Shown: positions 1 through 6,086 of the stretch, piece after piece
How the letters are laid out: every line of letters begins with the position of its first letter
Numbering within the stretch: the first letter of the stretch is position 1
Assembly (NCBI GenBank): GCA_025774615.1
Contig: JALGVQ010000113.1
Location: 1 to 9,425 of the forward strand
Source of the DNA: a bacterium
GTDB taxonomy: Bacteria; Blakebacterota; Blakebacteria; Blakebacterales; Blakebacteraceae
Direction: 5' to 3'
DNA: 9,425 bases
Program-made: the position numbers and the translations under genes
The notes under the pieces: generated by a model
What the model was told of the DNA's origin: nothing
The model's database searches: none
The model's input: only the letters and a program-made list of their open reading frames with translations

Positions 1-269
1 AGTCAGGATCATCTGTTTCCGCCGGGAACCTGTAGCAACCGAATGAAACAGATCCTGGATACTCATCTTACCCGGATGCCCCGGACAGAGCAGACAGATC
101 CTCTTGATCCGCGATGTCTGTGGTCCCGGTTTCTGGAGAACTGGACGCCTTTTTACTGCCTTCCTGTTGTTGATCTGCCTTTGGATAGTTCTCCCGTGGG
201 GATGCTGTGTCAAAGAGGCACAATGGCATCGGCAGCATCCCCATTTCGTGGAGAGGTAGAAACATCGTA
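1..269. other. Stretch downstream of the SPFH gene, no convincing gene
   Basis: No recognisable gene lies here. On the minus strand an open frame of 65 codons runs from an ATG at 265 to a stop at 68-70, starting 4 bp after the SPFH stop codon. It lacks a Shine-Dalgarno sequence, its predicted product is rich in Ser, Gly, Gln and Asp with no motif I recognise, and its third-position base use is not clearly coding-like. I leave it as a doubtful small ORF. No NfeD-like gene, the usual partner of many bacterial slipins, is visible. An interrupted inverted repeat at 4-57 is listed separately. Confidence 0.4.
4..57. repeat. Interrupted inverted repeat, possible hairpin
   Basis: CTGTTTC (13-19) pairs with GAAACAG (45-51), and CAGGAT (4-9) pairs with ATCCTG (52-57), giving 13 base pairs with a 3-nt bulge (10-12) and a 25-nt loop. 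It lies about 210 bp past the end of the SPFH gene. No T-run follows on either strand, so it is not a canonical intrinsic terminator. It could still mark the 3' end of the minus-strand operon, or be chance. Confidence 0.3.
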
Positions 270-1415
270 TTATTCCGGCTCGACATCCGGGATCTCGGTC
301 GAATCATTGATCTCTAATGGAACCTTCTTGTTCGCAGTTCCTCCATCCATGTTCCTGTCGAAGGCCGTGAGACCACCAAGAGCGCCCAGGCCCATGGTTT
401 CCACCGCAGTTGAGGGGACGATGATCATGGAGCCCTTCTGCCTCAGCCCCTCATAGACCATGTTCATGGCCCTCAGGTGCAGCGCAACAGGGTTGTCCTT
501 GTAGTGCTCGGATGCTTTGGCGAATTTCTCCGCGATCTCGGTCTCGGCGGTTCCCAGGATGATCCGGCTCTGGCGCTCTCTCTCAGCCTGAGCCTGACGG
601 GACATGGCATCCTCAAGCCCCTTCGGGATGATGATGTCCCTGATCTCGACCGATTGGGTGGTGATGCCCCAGGCACTCGTCTTCCCGTCCAGAACCTTCT
701 GTATCTCCTCGCCCAGTTTGTCACGTTCAGAGAGAAGATGGGCCAAGTCATGCTTCCCGATGGCATTCCGCAACGCTGTCTGGGCCGAGAGGATCACCGC
801 TTTGCCATATTCCTCGACTTCCAGTACGGCTTTCTCCGCGTCCCAGATCATCCAGAAAGCAATGGCATCGACACTCACCGGCACGGTGTCACTCGTCAAA
901 GTCGTCTCCGCGTTGAAATCGGCGACTCTGATCCTCTGATCGACGAATTCCGCGACCTTGTCGATAACCGGCATGATAAAGAACAGACCTGAAGGTTTGA
1001 GCCCCTTGAACTTGCCGAATCGGAGGAGTACCGCCCTCTCCCACTGCCAGGCAACCTGTATGGAAGGAGCCAGAATGACAGCCAGCAGGATGGTGACTAC
1101 CAGTATCATGCTGTCAGGACGCATCGTCAGATACACGAGCAATCCGTCGATCGTCCCGAGTACCAGCACCGTCTCCCACACCTGAAGAAATCTCAGCGAC
1201 AGCGCAAAGAAAACCGCAGAGCCGAGAGTGAAACCGACCGCAAGCGTGCTGAATCCGTATGTGTTCAGATGGATGATGAGCCCGACGAGGAATATTCCAA
1301 TGAGGATCATCACGTTGAGTGGCGCGAAGCGGAAGTCGGCACGCAGGGTTGTTGCAAACCTCTCTGGTGAGAACGCGGCGAAAGGATTCGATGACTGACT
1401 TTTTATCTGATTCAT
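270..1415 (-). CDS. SPFH/slipin (stomatin-like) protein with a polytopic N-terminus
   Basis: A 381-residue slipin-type SPFH (band 7) protein. Four hydrophobic segments (about residues 34-50, 55-77, 82-98, 103-123) precede an SPFH domain at about 120-300. That domain starts with the slipin-like stretch QWERAVLLRFGKFKGLKPSG and ends in the charged helix RQAQAERERQSRIILGTAE, which is likely coiled-coil. The C-terminal tail (about 340-381) is Gly-rich, then acidic. SPFH proteins oligomerise at membranes and organise microdomains or assist membrane proteases; a specific partner is not evident here. The ATG overlaps the GntR stop codon (ATGA) and is preceded by AGGAG eight bases upstream, so the two genes are translationally coupled. 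Typical slipins have one short membrane anchor, so the four-segment N-terminus is unusual. Family assignment is secure; the cellular role is inferred. Confidence 0.9.
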   Translation of the reverse strand: MNQIKSQSSNPFAAFSPERFATTLRADFRFAPLNVMILIGIFLVGLIIHLNTYGFSTLAVGFTLGSAVFFALSLRFLQVWETVLVLGTIDGLLVYLTMRPDSMILVVTILLAVILAPSIQVAWQWERAVLLRFGKFKGLKPSGLFFIMPVIDKVAEFVDQRIRVADFNAETTLTSDTVPVSVDAIAFWMIWDAEKAVLEVEEYGKAVILSAQTALRNAIGKHDLAHLLSERDKLGEEIQKVLDGKTSAWGITTQSVEIRDIIIPKGLEDAMSRQAQAERERQSRIILGTAETEIAEKFAKASEHYKDNPVALHLRAMNMVYEGLRQKGSMIIVPSTAVETMGLGALGGLTAFDRNMDGGTANKKVPLEINDSTEIPDVEPE

Positions 1416-1789
1416 GACGAGATCTCCTGTTGTGAGCGCATCGCTTCCAGGAGCTCTTCCATGGAGATTCCATAGGAGGAAGCGCGCGCCAACATCTCGG
1501 TTGCTATCTGATCGATCATGCGCTGTTTCTTCAGCAGATCGATCTCAGGTTTCTTGCTGCTCACAAATGTTCCGGATCCCTGCTGCATCTCAAGAAGCCC
1601 TTCCAACTCAAGCTCGCGGTAGGCCCGTATCACCGTGTTGAGATTGATGGAGAGATCGACCGCAAGCTGGCGTACAGTGGGCAACTGATCTCCAGACTTC
1701 AGCTCACCGTTGGCAATCGCGATCTTCACCTGTTCGATGATCTGGCGATAGATCGGTATGCCGGTAGTGGTATTGAGGAGGTAAGTCAC
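1412..1789 (-). CDS. GntR-family transcriptional regulator, YtrA-like
   Basis: A 125-residue cytoplasmic DNA-binding repressor-type protein. Residues 10-76 form a GntR winged helix: the opening GIPIYRQIIEQVK, the recognition-helix region LPTVRQLAVDLSINLNTV (36-53), and the wing GLLEMQQGSGTFV (64-76). The remaining ~50 residues are helical and too short for a FadR, HutC or aminotransferase-like effector domain, which places it in the small YtrA type. YtrA members commonly sit at the head of operons for membrane transporters or envelope-stress genes and repress their own operon. Translation most likely starts at the GTG at 1789, since no ATG lies nearby and the frame then matches the usual family N-terminus; the Shine-Dalgarno (AAGGGG) is distant, so initiation may be weak. 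The gene overlaps the SPFH gene by 4 bp. Its promoter is covered by a 34-bp palindrome, implying autoregulation. Confidence 0.92.
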   Translation of the reverse strand: MTYLLNTTTGIPIYRQIIEQVKIAIANGELKSGDQLPTVRQLAVDLSINLNTVIRAYRELELEGLLEMQQGSGTFVSSKKPEIDLLKKQRMIDQIATEMLARASSYGISMEELLEAMRSQQEISS

Positions 1790-1816
1790 AGCAGTTCCGT
1801 CCCCTTCTTGGATATT

Positions 1817-1850
1817 GTACTATTGTAATAGTTATATATTACATTAGTAC
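1817..1850. promoter_or_regulatory. Near-perfect palindrome, candidate GntR operator
   Basis: The left arm GTACTATTGTAATA (1817-1830) and the right arm TATTACATTAGTAC (1837-1850) are inverted copies matching at 13 of 14 positions, separated by 6 bp. The dyad lies 27 bp upstream of the GntR start codon and covers the -10 element and presumed start site of the GntR promoter. Its AT-rich core stands out from the surrounding sequence. A dimeric winged-helix repressor such as the adjacent GntR protein is the obvious ligand. The position suits repression by steric block; binding itself is inferred. Confidence 0.8.
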
Positions 1851-1864
1851 TTTCTCCGTGTCAA
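1836..1864 (-). promoter_or_regulatory. Sigma-70-like promoter of the GntR-SPFH operon
   Basis: On the minus strand a perfect -35 hexamer TTGACA (1864-1859) is followed after 17 bp by TAATAT (1841-1836), which matches the -10 consensus at 4 of 6 positions. Transcription would begin near 1829, leaving a leader of about 40 nt before the GTG start. The palindrome at 1817-1850 spans part of the spacer, the -10 and the start point. Confidence 0.65.
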
Positions 1865-1949
1865 CACCCACTTCCGAATTCCGGATTCTAGGTTCCTGGT
1901 CCCGGACGGGATCAGGGTATTCCTCCATCGTGAATCCCCTCCGGGATGA

Positions 1950-1955
1950 TATAAT
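1950..1955 (+). promoter_or_regulatory. Consensus -10 element before the FG-GAP/thioredoxin gene
   Basis: A perfect TATAAT sits 74 bp upstream of the ATG at 2030. No good -35 hexamer lies 16-18 bp upstream (ATCGTG or TCGTGA are the nearest). A short dyad, ATCCC-4-GGGAT (1934-1947), directly precedes it and could bind a regulator. Transcription would start near 1962, coinciding with an ATG at 1962 that opens a 29-codon leader frame. Confidence 0.45.
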
Positions 1956-2029
1956 GCGAGGATGGATACGCGAGGTGTTGCGCAGGTACACCACCGCCCG
2001 ATCACCTCTGGTGGAAAAGGATTCGATAG

Positions 2030-3712
2030 ATGTCAGGTAAAGCATTCATGAAGCATGCCTCACGGATACTCCCGATCGCGACCCTCCTGCTCGCGGCATG
2101 TACCAGTGATGGATCTCCGGCTCTGATCAAGCTGGAGATCAGCAATCTCCCTGAGAGGATCACCGCCCTGGCTGTCGGGGATTTCAACAGAAATGGTCAC
2201 CTCGATCTGATCAGTGGGAACGGGCGCTGGTTCCGGAATGAGGAAGGTGGCATCGAGTACGATCCCGGTTCGGTGCGGATACAGGAGATCAGGGGAGACA
2301 GTCTGCGGGACATCCATCAGTTCGAGACCCCTGCTCCTCTCGTCAAGGCGGCGATTGCGGATGTAGCAGAGGATGAGGAACCTGAGATCATTCTGGCTCT
2401 TGGCTGGCAGCAGTACGTGGATGGAGCATCTGTCCACCTCTGGATAGTGCATGAACAGGATGGAGACTGGGAGACCGAGGTGCTCTACACCATTCCCACT
2501 CCACGGAGTCAGGTGACCTCATTCCAGGTCGTCGATCTGAACGGGGACGGCCGGGAAGACATCCAGATCAGTTACTTCACCAGCAAGTACTTTATCGAAA
2601 CAGCACAGGTGGTGTGGACTGCAGGGGATGGCTGGAACGTATCGATCCTTCCCGAAGTACGGATGGCCATGAGCCGGCTGGCATACCGGCGCTCTGACCC
2701 CGAACCGCTCATGCAGATCGTGGGCAGGACCTATGGTGACAGCCTCGGTGATCTCGGTGACCTCTATATAGAAGCGGAAAACGGGATCCGGATCGATCTT
2801 CCCGCGTGGCAGGGGATCAACACCCTCGCCGGGGCCGACCTCGATGGTGACGGTCTGACCGAGGTGCTCCTCTCTGATGGCTGGCACAGGAACTACGGCC
2901 GGTTGGCAAGAGCCCGGATCGCCGTACTCCACCCGGAGGTGGAAGGATTCGTCTACGAGTTGATCGAGGACATAACCGGACAGAACAGGATCAACCAGAT
3001 CACGACCGCAGACATCGCCGGAGACCGTGGGCTCGAGATTGTTGCCTCCGGCAACATGGGATTGAGAATCTGGCAGAGTAATGGCGGACGGTTCAGGGCT
3101 TTCTCCCCTGAGGGTGTTCCAGGGGGTTCATTTGCACTGGCAGACATGAGGGGAGGCCGCAGAGCTGAACTCATCATGGCGGGAGCACCCCCTGCGATCT
3201 ATGCGTTCGCACGGAGATTGCCCTGGTCTGACGAACTGAGTGAGGAGGTCATACCACCAGACCTGGAGCCCGAAGATCTGATCGGTCAGCCGGCACCCGG
3301 TCTCATCACGGACGCATGGCTTAACAGCAAGCCACTCTCGCTCTCCGAACTCAAGGGAAAGGTGATCGTCCTCGATTTCTGGGCCACCTGGTGCGGACCG
3401 TGCCGGGAGATGTATCCGGTCCTCTCGCAGTGGCAGCGCGAACTGGCAGACGACGGCCTGATTGTAATCGGTATAACCAGATACGATGAACGGCAGCGGG
3501 ACCTCGATACGGTCCGGTCGTTTCTTGATTCGGAGGGACTGTCCTATCCCGTCGCGGTCAGCAGAGGCAACCAGACCCACCTACGGTATGCGGTAGGATC
3601 CATTCCCCACACGATCGTCATCGGGCCGGATGGAGTGGTCAGGTATAGCGTGGTGGGAGCCGCTGAACCGCATGACGCAGAATCGATCATCATGGAGCTG
3701 CTGGGGAAATGA
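2030..3712 (+). CDS. Predicted lipoprotein: FG-GAP repeat region fused to TlpA-like thioredoxin domain
   Basis: A 560-residue predicted envelope lipoprotein. Residues 7-24 form a lipoprotein signal peptide ending in the lipobox LAAC (Cys24). Residues about 40-395 carry six FG-GAP/VCBS-like repeats starting near residues 51, 111, 169, 270, 328 and 372; the calcium-loop pattern DxxGDG is intact only in the third (DLNGDGRED) and fourth (DLDGDGLTE). Together they suggest a beta-propeller. Residues about 416-560 are a TlpA/ResA-type thioredoxin fold with WCGPC (Trp454-Cys458) and the cis-proline loop SIPHT (Pro526). The protein should work outside the cytoplasmic membrane as a thiol-disulfide reductase, with the propeller as a ligand- or partner-binding module; the substrate is unknown. 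The ATG at 2030 has AAGGA at an 8-nt spacing. An ATG at 2048 is possible and yields the same mature lipoprotein. The gene appears monocistronic. Confidence 0.88.
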   Translation: MSGKAFMKHASRILPIATLLLAACTSDGSPALIKLEISNLPERITALAVGDFNRNGHLDLISGNGRWFRNEEGGIEYDPGSVRIQEIRGDSLRDIHQFETPAPLVKAAIADVAEDEEPEIILALGWQQYVDGASVHLWIVHEQDGDWETEVLYTIPTPRSQVTSFQVVDLNGDGREDIQISYFTSKYFIETAQVVWTAGDGWNVSILPEVRMAMSRLAYRRSDPEPLMQIVGRTYGDSLGDLGDLYIEAENGIRIDLPAWQGINTLAGADLDGDGLTEVLLSDGWHRNYGRLARARIAVLHPEVEGFVYELIEDITGQNRINQITTADIAGDRGLEIVASGNMGLRIWQSNGGRFRAFSPEGVPGGSFALADMRGGRRAELIMAGAPPAIYAFARRLPWSDELSEEVIPPDLEPEDLIGQPAPGLITDAWLNSKPLSLSELKGKVIVLDFWATWCGPCREMYPVLSQWQRELADDGLIVIGITRYDERQRDLDTVRSFLDSEGLSYPVAVSRGNQTHLRYAVGSIPHTIVIGPDGVVRYSVVGAAEPHDAESIIMELLGK

Positions 3713-3771
3713 CGGGTCGCGCGGGCTGCTCCTTGCGTGGTGGAGCATGGCTACTACCTTGGTGAGGGAAC

Positions 3772-3800
3772 TTCACATTATCGTAACCGTACGATATGTT
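3772..3800 (+). promoter_or_regulatory. Candidate lepB promoter with an operator-like dyad in its spacer
   Basis: TTCACA (3772-3777, 5 of 6 matches to the -35 consensus) is followed after 17 bp by TATGTT (3795-3800, 4 of 6 matches to the -10). The spacer and first -10 bases form a perfect inverted repeat, TATCGTA-ACCG-TACGATA (3779-3796). Transcription would begin near 3807, about 55 nt before the lepB ATG. The dyad's position is typical of a repressor site, but no cognate regulator is identified. Confidence 0.4.
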
Positions 3801-3862
3801 ATACGCGGAGCATCCGGGTATTGATCGTATCGGGATAACTTAATCTGCCGCAATGTGATGAG

Positions 3863-4507
3863 ATGACTGAATCTTCTGAAAAGTGGCCGTCAAAACGACT
3901 CATGGAGACGATCCGCCTGGTTGTCAGTGTGGTCGTTCTCACCTTTGCCATCAAGATCACCACGGCCGAGGCATATCGTATCGAGCAGTCATCGATGGAA
4001 CAAACCCTCATGCCGGGTGATGTGGTGATCGGGGTCAAATTCATCTATGGCGGGCGCCTGCCCTTGGTCAATGTCAGACTACCGGGGTTTCGTCATCCCC
4101 GTCCCGGGGACATTGTCGTCGTGAACTCACCCATTGAAAAAGGTATCAAGATCGTCAAGCGGGTCATTGCCATTGAAGGGCAGACCGTCGAGATCAGAAA
4201 CAAGCAGCTCTATGTAGACGGGGAGCCGGTGCCACGGCCTGAGAATGCCCGACCACTCGGCATTGATATCCTGCCACGTTCTGAGACCGGACGCGACAAC
4301 CTGGGGCCACTGCTCGTTCCCGAGGGCAAACTCTTCCTGATGGGTGACAACTGGGATGCCTCATTTGACAGCAGGAACTGGGGGTTCCTTGACGGAGATC
4401 TGGTCCTGGCCAAGGCTTTCTCGGTTCTCTATACATGGCAGCATGAACCTACCAGGCCGTTCTGGACGGCACTCAAATTCGGGCGAACCTTTCGGGTCCT
4501 TCACTGA
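3863..4507 (+). CDS. lepB: Signal peptidase I (leader peptidase, S26 family)
   Basis: A 214-residue type I signal peptidase, which cleaves signal peptides from proteins exported by Sec or Tat on the outer face of the cytoplasmic membrane. One membrane anchor (about 16-34) precedes the catalytic domain. The nucleophile is Ser44 in IEQSSMEQTLMPGD, the general base is Lys99 in KIVKRVIAIEG, and the late conserved box is GDNWDASFDSRNWG (161-174). The Ser box lacks the usual prolines of PSxSMxPT, and the late box has Trp where Arg is typical (GDNRDNS), but the catalytic Ser and Lys are present. It is near the small end of the family and has one N-terminal anchor rather than the two of E. coli LepB. 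The start has only a weak Shine-Dalgarno; the ATG at 3902 is an alternative but would trim the segment before the anchor. It converges with the zinc-ribbon gene, with 13 bp between stop codons. Confidence 0.93.
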   Translation: MTESSEKWPSKRLMETIRLVVSVVVLTFAIKITTAEAYRIEQSSMEQTLMPGDVVIGVKFIYGGRLPLVNVRLPGFRHPRPGDIVVVNSPIEKGIKIVKRVIAIEGQTVEIRNKQLYVDGEPVPRPENARPLGIDILPRSETGRDNLGPLLVPEGKLFLMGDNWDASFDSRNWGFLDGDLVLAKAFSVLYTWQHEPTRPFWTALKFGRTFRVLH

Positions 4508-4520
4508 GGCTTAACAGTTG

Positions 4521-4703
4521 CTACATGCCCATCGTGAGACCCTTGCGGTGTGAGATGCCAAGACATGCCCGACATCGGGGACAGAAGTAAACACAACGTT
4601 TCCCCAGATCCTTCATGAGTTCGCGATACCACAAAGTGGTGAGTTCGGTCTTGCAGTGGGGGCAGACCGGATAGATATCCTCTTTGATCTCAGTCTCGAT
4701 CAT
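4521..4703 (-). CDS. Small zinc-ribbon protein
   Basis: A 60-residue Cys-rich protein with a CPHC pair (Cys14, Cys17) and a CPRCRAC cluster (Cys41, Cys44, Cys47), spaced as in a zinc ribbon, ending in a basic SHRKG motif. It resembles small conserved bacterial zinc-ribbon proteins of unknown function; the general form is recognised from memory rather than a named family. I chose the ATG at 4703 because GGAGG stands six bases upstream. The frame continues upstream to an ATG at 4751, adding 16 residues with a further CPPC pair, but that start has no Shine-Dalgarno. A TACAAT -10-like hexamer (4766-4761 on the minus strand) would start transcription near 4754, fitting a short leader for the 4703 start. 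Function is unknown; binding to nucleic acid or protein is possible. Confidence 0.7.
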   Translation of the reverse strand: MIETEIKEDIYPVCPHCKTELTTLWYRELMKDLGKRCVYFCPRCRACLGISHRKGLTMGM

Positions 4704-4832
4704 GACCTTCCTCCGATTCATGCAGGGCGGGCAGGTGAAGGGTATACGCATCCAGAACAGATTGTATTCGCCACGATCGCCCGATCACGCACCTTATTCT
4801 GATTCACAACTACGCTGGTCTGCCCGCAATAC

Positions 4833-4838
4833 TTGACA
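4833..4838 (+). promoter_or_regulatory. Consensus -35 element upstream of the acyltransferase gene
   Basis: A perfect TTGACA lies 67 bp before the ATG at 4906. The hexamers at 16-18 bp downstream (CAGAGT, AGAGTC, GAGTCT) are poor -10 elements, so either an activator is needed or the match is chance. TGACA (4834-4838) and TGTCA (4852-4856) form a short dyad that overlaps the element. Confidence 0.3.
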
Positions 4839-4905
4839 CGATCACCGGTTCTGTCAGAGTCTCACATCAGCAACCGACATGGTAATCCGAAACCGTCGAG
4901 GCTGA

Positions 4906-6030
4906 ATGAAACGGGTCCAGATATCACAGATCGATGTACTCTTTGTGAATGGGAACCACCCGATCGAATTCCTCCTGTTCTTCCCGGAGACATTCGACAC
5001 CGATCAACTCAGGAAGGCCCTCAGGAGACTCTCCTCGGCATGGTGGCCGTTCTTCGGATCATACGAGGGCGAACACATCACATATGATGACTATCAGGAG
5101 GAATTCTGTTTCGATGAGGAAGAAAGGAATCACGAATTCGAGATTCCTGCTGCAGGGGCAGCATATTCAGAAGACTTCCTTCAGTACGCTCAACCTGACC
5201 TGATCCGGTTGTCATTCCTGAAAATCATCCGGTTCAGGAACGGGATCGCACTTATTCCGAAGCTGAATCATCTGGCGGGCGATGGGTACAGCTACTTCAC
5301 TTTCCTGGCAATGCTGGCGATGATGACACGGAAGTCAGTGATTCCCCTGAAATCCTCGTTCGTGAACATCCTTCTGAAACCACACCACAACAGAACCGTC
5401 CTGAGGAAATTCAGATTCAATGGAGATCCCCTGCCGCCGGCACCTCACGATGGGGACTGCACATTCAGGAATCATGAGATCCCGATCGAAGAGGTACAGT
5501 CGATCGTCAGGGACCGCTCAGATACGGAGGGCAATCGGATCTCAACCAACGATGTACTCTCTGCCATGGCCCTGAAGAAGATCGTCGATAATCGTCGTGA
5601 GATATGGAAAGATCAGGTGTCGCTGACCATCCCGATCGACGTCCGCCACAGGGTCCCTGAGTATGGGCGGAGGTTTGTGGGAAACGCACTCCAGGCTCAT
5701 GCCATGACTTTTAATGTTGATAACATCCTCGATGTACCGGTCCCTGAACTGGCGTATTCCATCAGGCAGTCGATGCCCCTGGTCACCAGGGAGTCATATG
5801 TCAGCTATCTTACCGGGTTGGAAGCAGTTATCGATGACAGGCAACCGGACGCGTTCCGTCCGTTCGATCCCGAGACCGGGTGTCTGGTCACGAATCTCAC
5901 ACGCATGCCCGTCGATCGTCTCGATTTCGGTGTTGGCCCCCCTGTTGTGTTGTATCCGCTGACAAGCGGGAAGCACGCTGCCGCGATATTGAGGAGAGCA
6001 GATCGTTATGTTCTGCGGATCGCATACTGA
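4906..6030 (+). CDS. BAHD-like acyltransferase (transferase family)
   Basis: A 374-residue predicted cytoplasmic acyl-CoA-dependent acyltransferase. The N-terminal half carries NHLAGDGYSYF (121-131), which contains the catalytic HxxxD motif (His122, Asp126) followed by Gly127. The region RISTNDVLSAMALKKI (211-226) resembles the conserved BAHD stretch before the crossover, and PIDVRHRVPEYGRRFVGNAL (243-262) matches the family's VDxRxR...GNA segment. The C-terminal DFGVGPP (340-346) corresponds to the structural DFGWG motif. BAHD enzymes move acyl groups from CoA thioesters to hydroxyls or amines, mostly in plant and fungal secondary metabolism. At 374 residues it is shorter than the plant enzymes (about 430-460). 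A condensation-domain-like or wax ester synthase-type relative is the main alternative, but those use HHxxxDG and lack DFGxG. The ATG at 4906 follows GAGG with a short 4-base spacer. The substrate is unknown and no biosynthetic genes are nearby. Confidence 0.75.
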   Translation: MKRVQISQIDVLFVNGNHPIEFLLFFPETFDTDQLRKALRRLSSAWWPFFGSYEGEHITYDDYQEEFCFDEEERNHEFEIPAAGAAYSEDFLQYAQPDLIRLSFLKIIRFRNGIALIPKLNHLAGDGYSYFTFLAMLAMMTRKSVIPLKSSFVNILLKPHHNRTVLRKFRFNGDPLPPAPHDGDCTFRNHEIPIEEVQSIVRDRSDTEGNRISTNDVLSAMALKKIVDNRREIWKDQVSLTIPIDVRHRVPEYGRRFVGNALQAHAMTFNVDNILDVPVPELAYSIRQSMPLVTRESYVSYLTGLEAVIDDRQPDAFRPFDPETGCLVTNLTRMPVDRLDFGVGPPVVLYPLTSGKHAAAILRRADRYVLRIAY

Positions 6031-6086
6031 TCCCCATCGGACCGCAGGCACTGCATCTGCGATTGTCTGAGGAGTGATCAGGGCAC
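6031..6086. other. Gap between convergent acyltransferase and permease genes
   Basis: These 56 bp separate two converging stop codons. A weak stem (CGCAG/CTGCG, near 6043-6061) is the only structure seen; there is no T-run, so no intrinsic terminator can be called. Confidence 0.4.

Noticed and set aside
1-60. Integron attC-like site
   Set aside because: The inverted arms do not show the R and L core-site pattern, and no integrase or cassette genes are present.
477-992. 171-codon open frame on the plus strand
   Set aside because: Antisense to the SPFH domain, with no recognisable product and no Shine-Dalgarno context of interest.
3128-3580. 150-codon open frame on the minus strand
   Set aside because: Antisense to the thioredoxin part of the lipoprotein gene, whose WCGPC and cis-proline motifs show the true frame.
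3727-3747. Stem TGCTCC/GGAGCA after the lipoprotein gene, as a terminator
   Set aside because: Only 6 bp with a 9-nt loop and no T-run; within chance for this composition.
3713-3862. Riboswitch or structured RNA in the lepB leader
   Set aside because: Apart from the promoter dyad, no set of paired stems resembling a known riboswitch class could be traced by eye.
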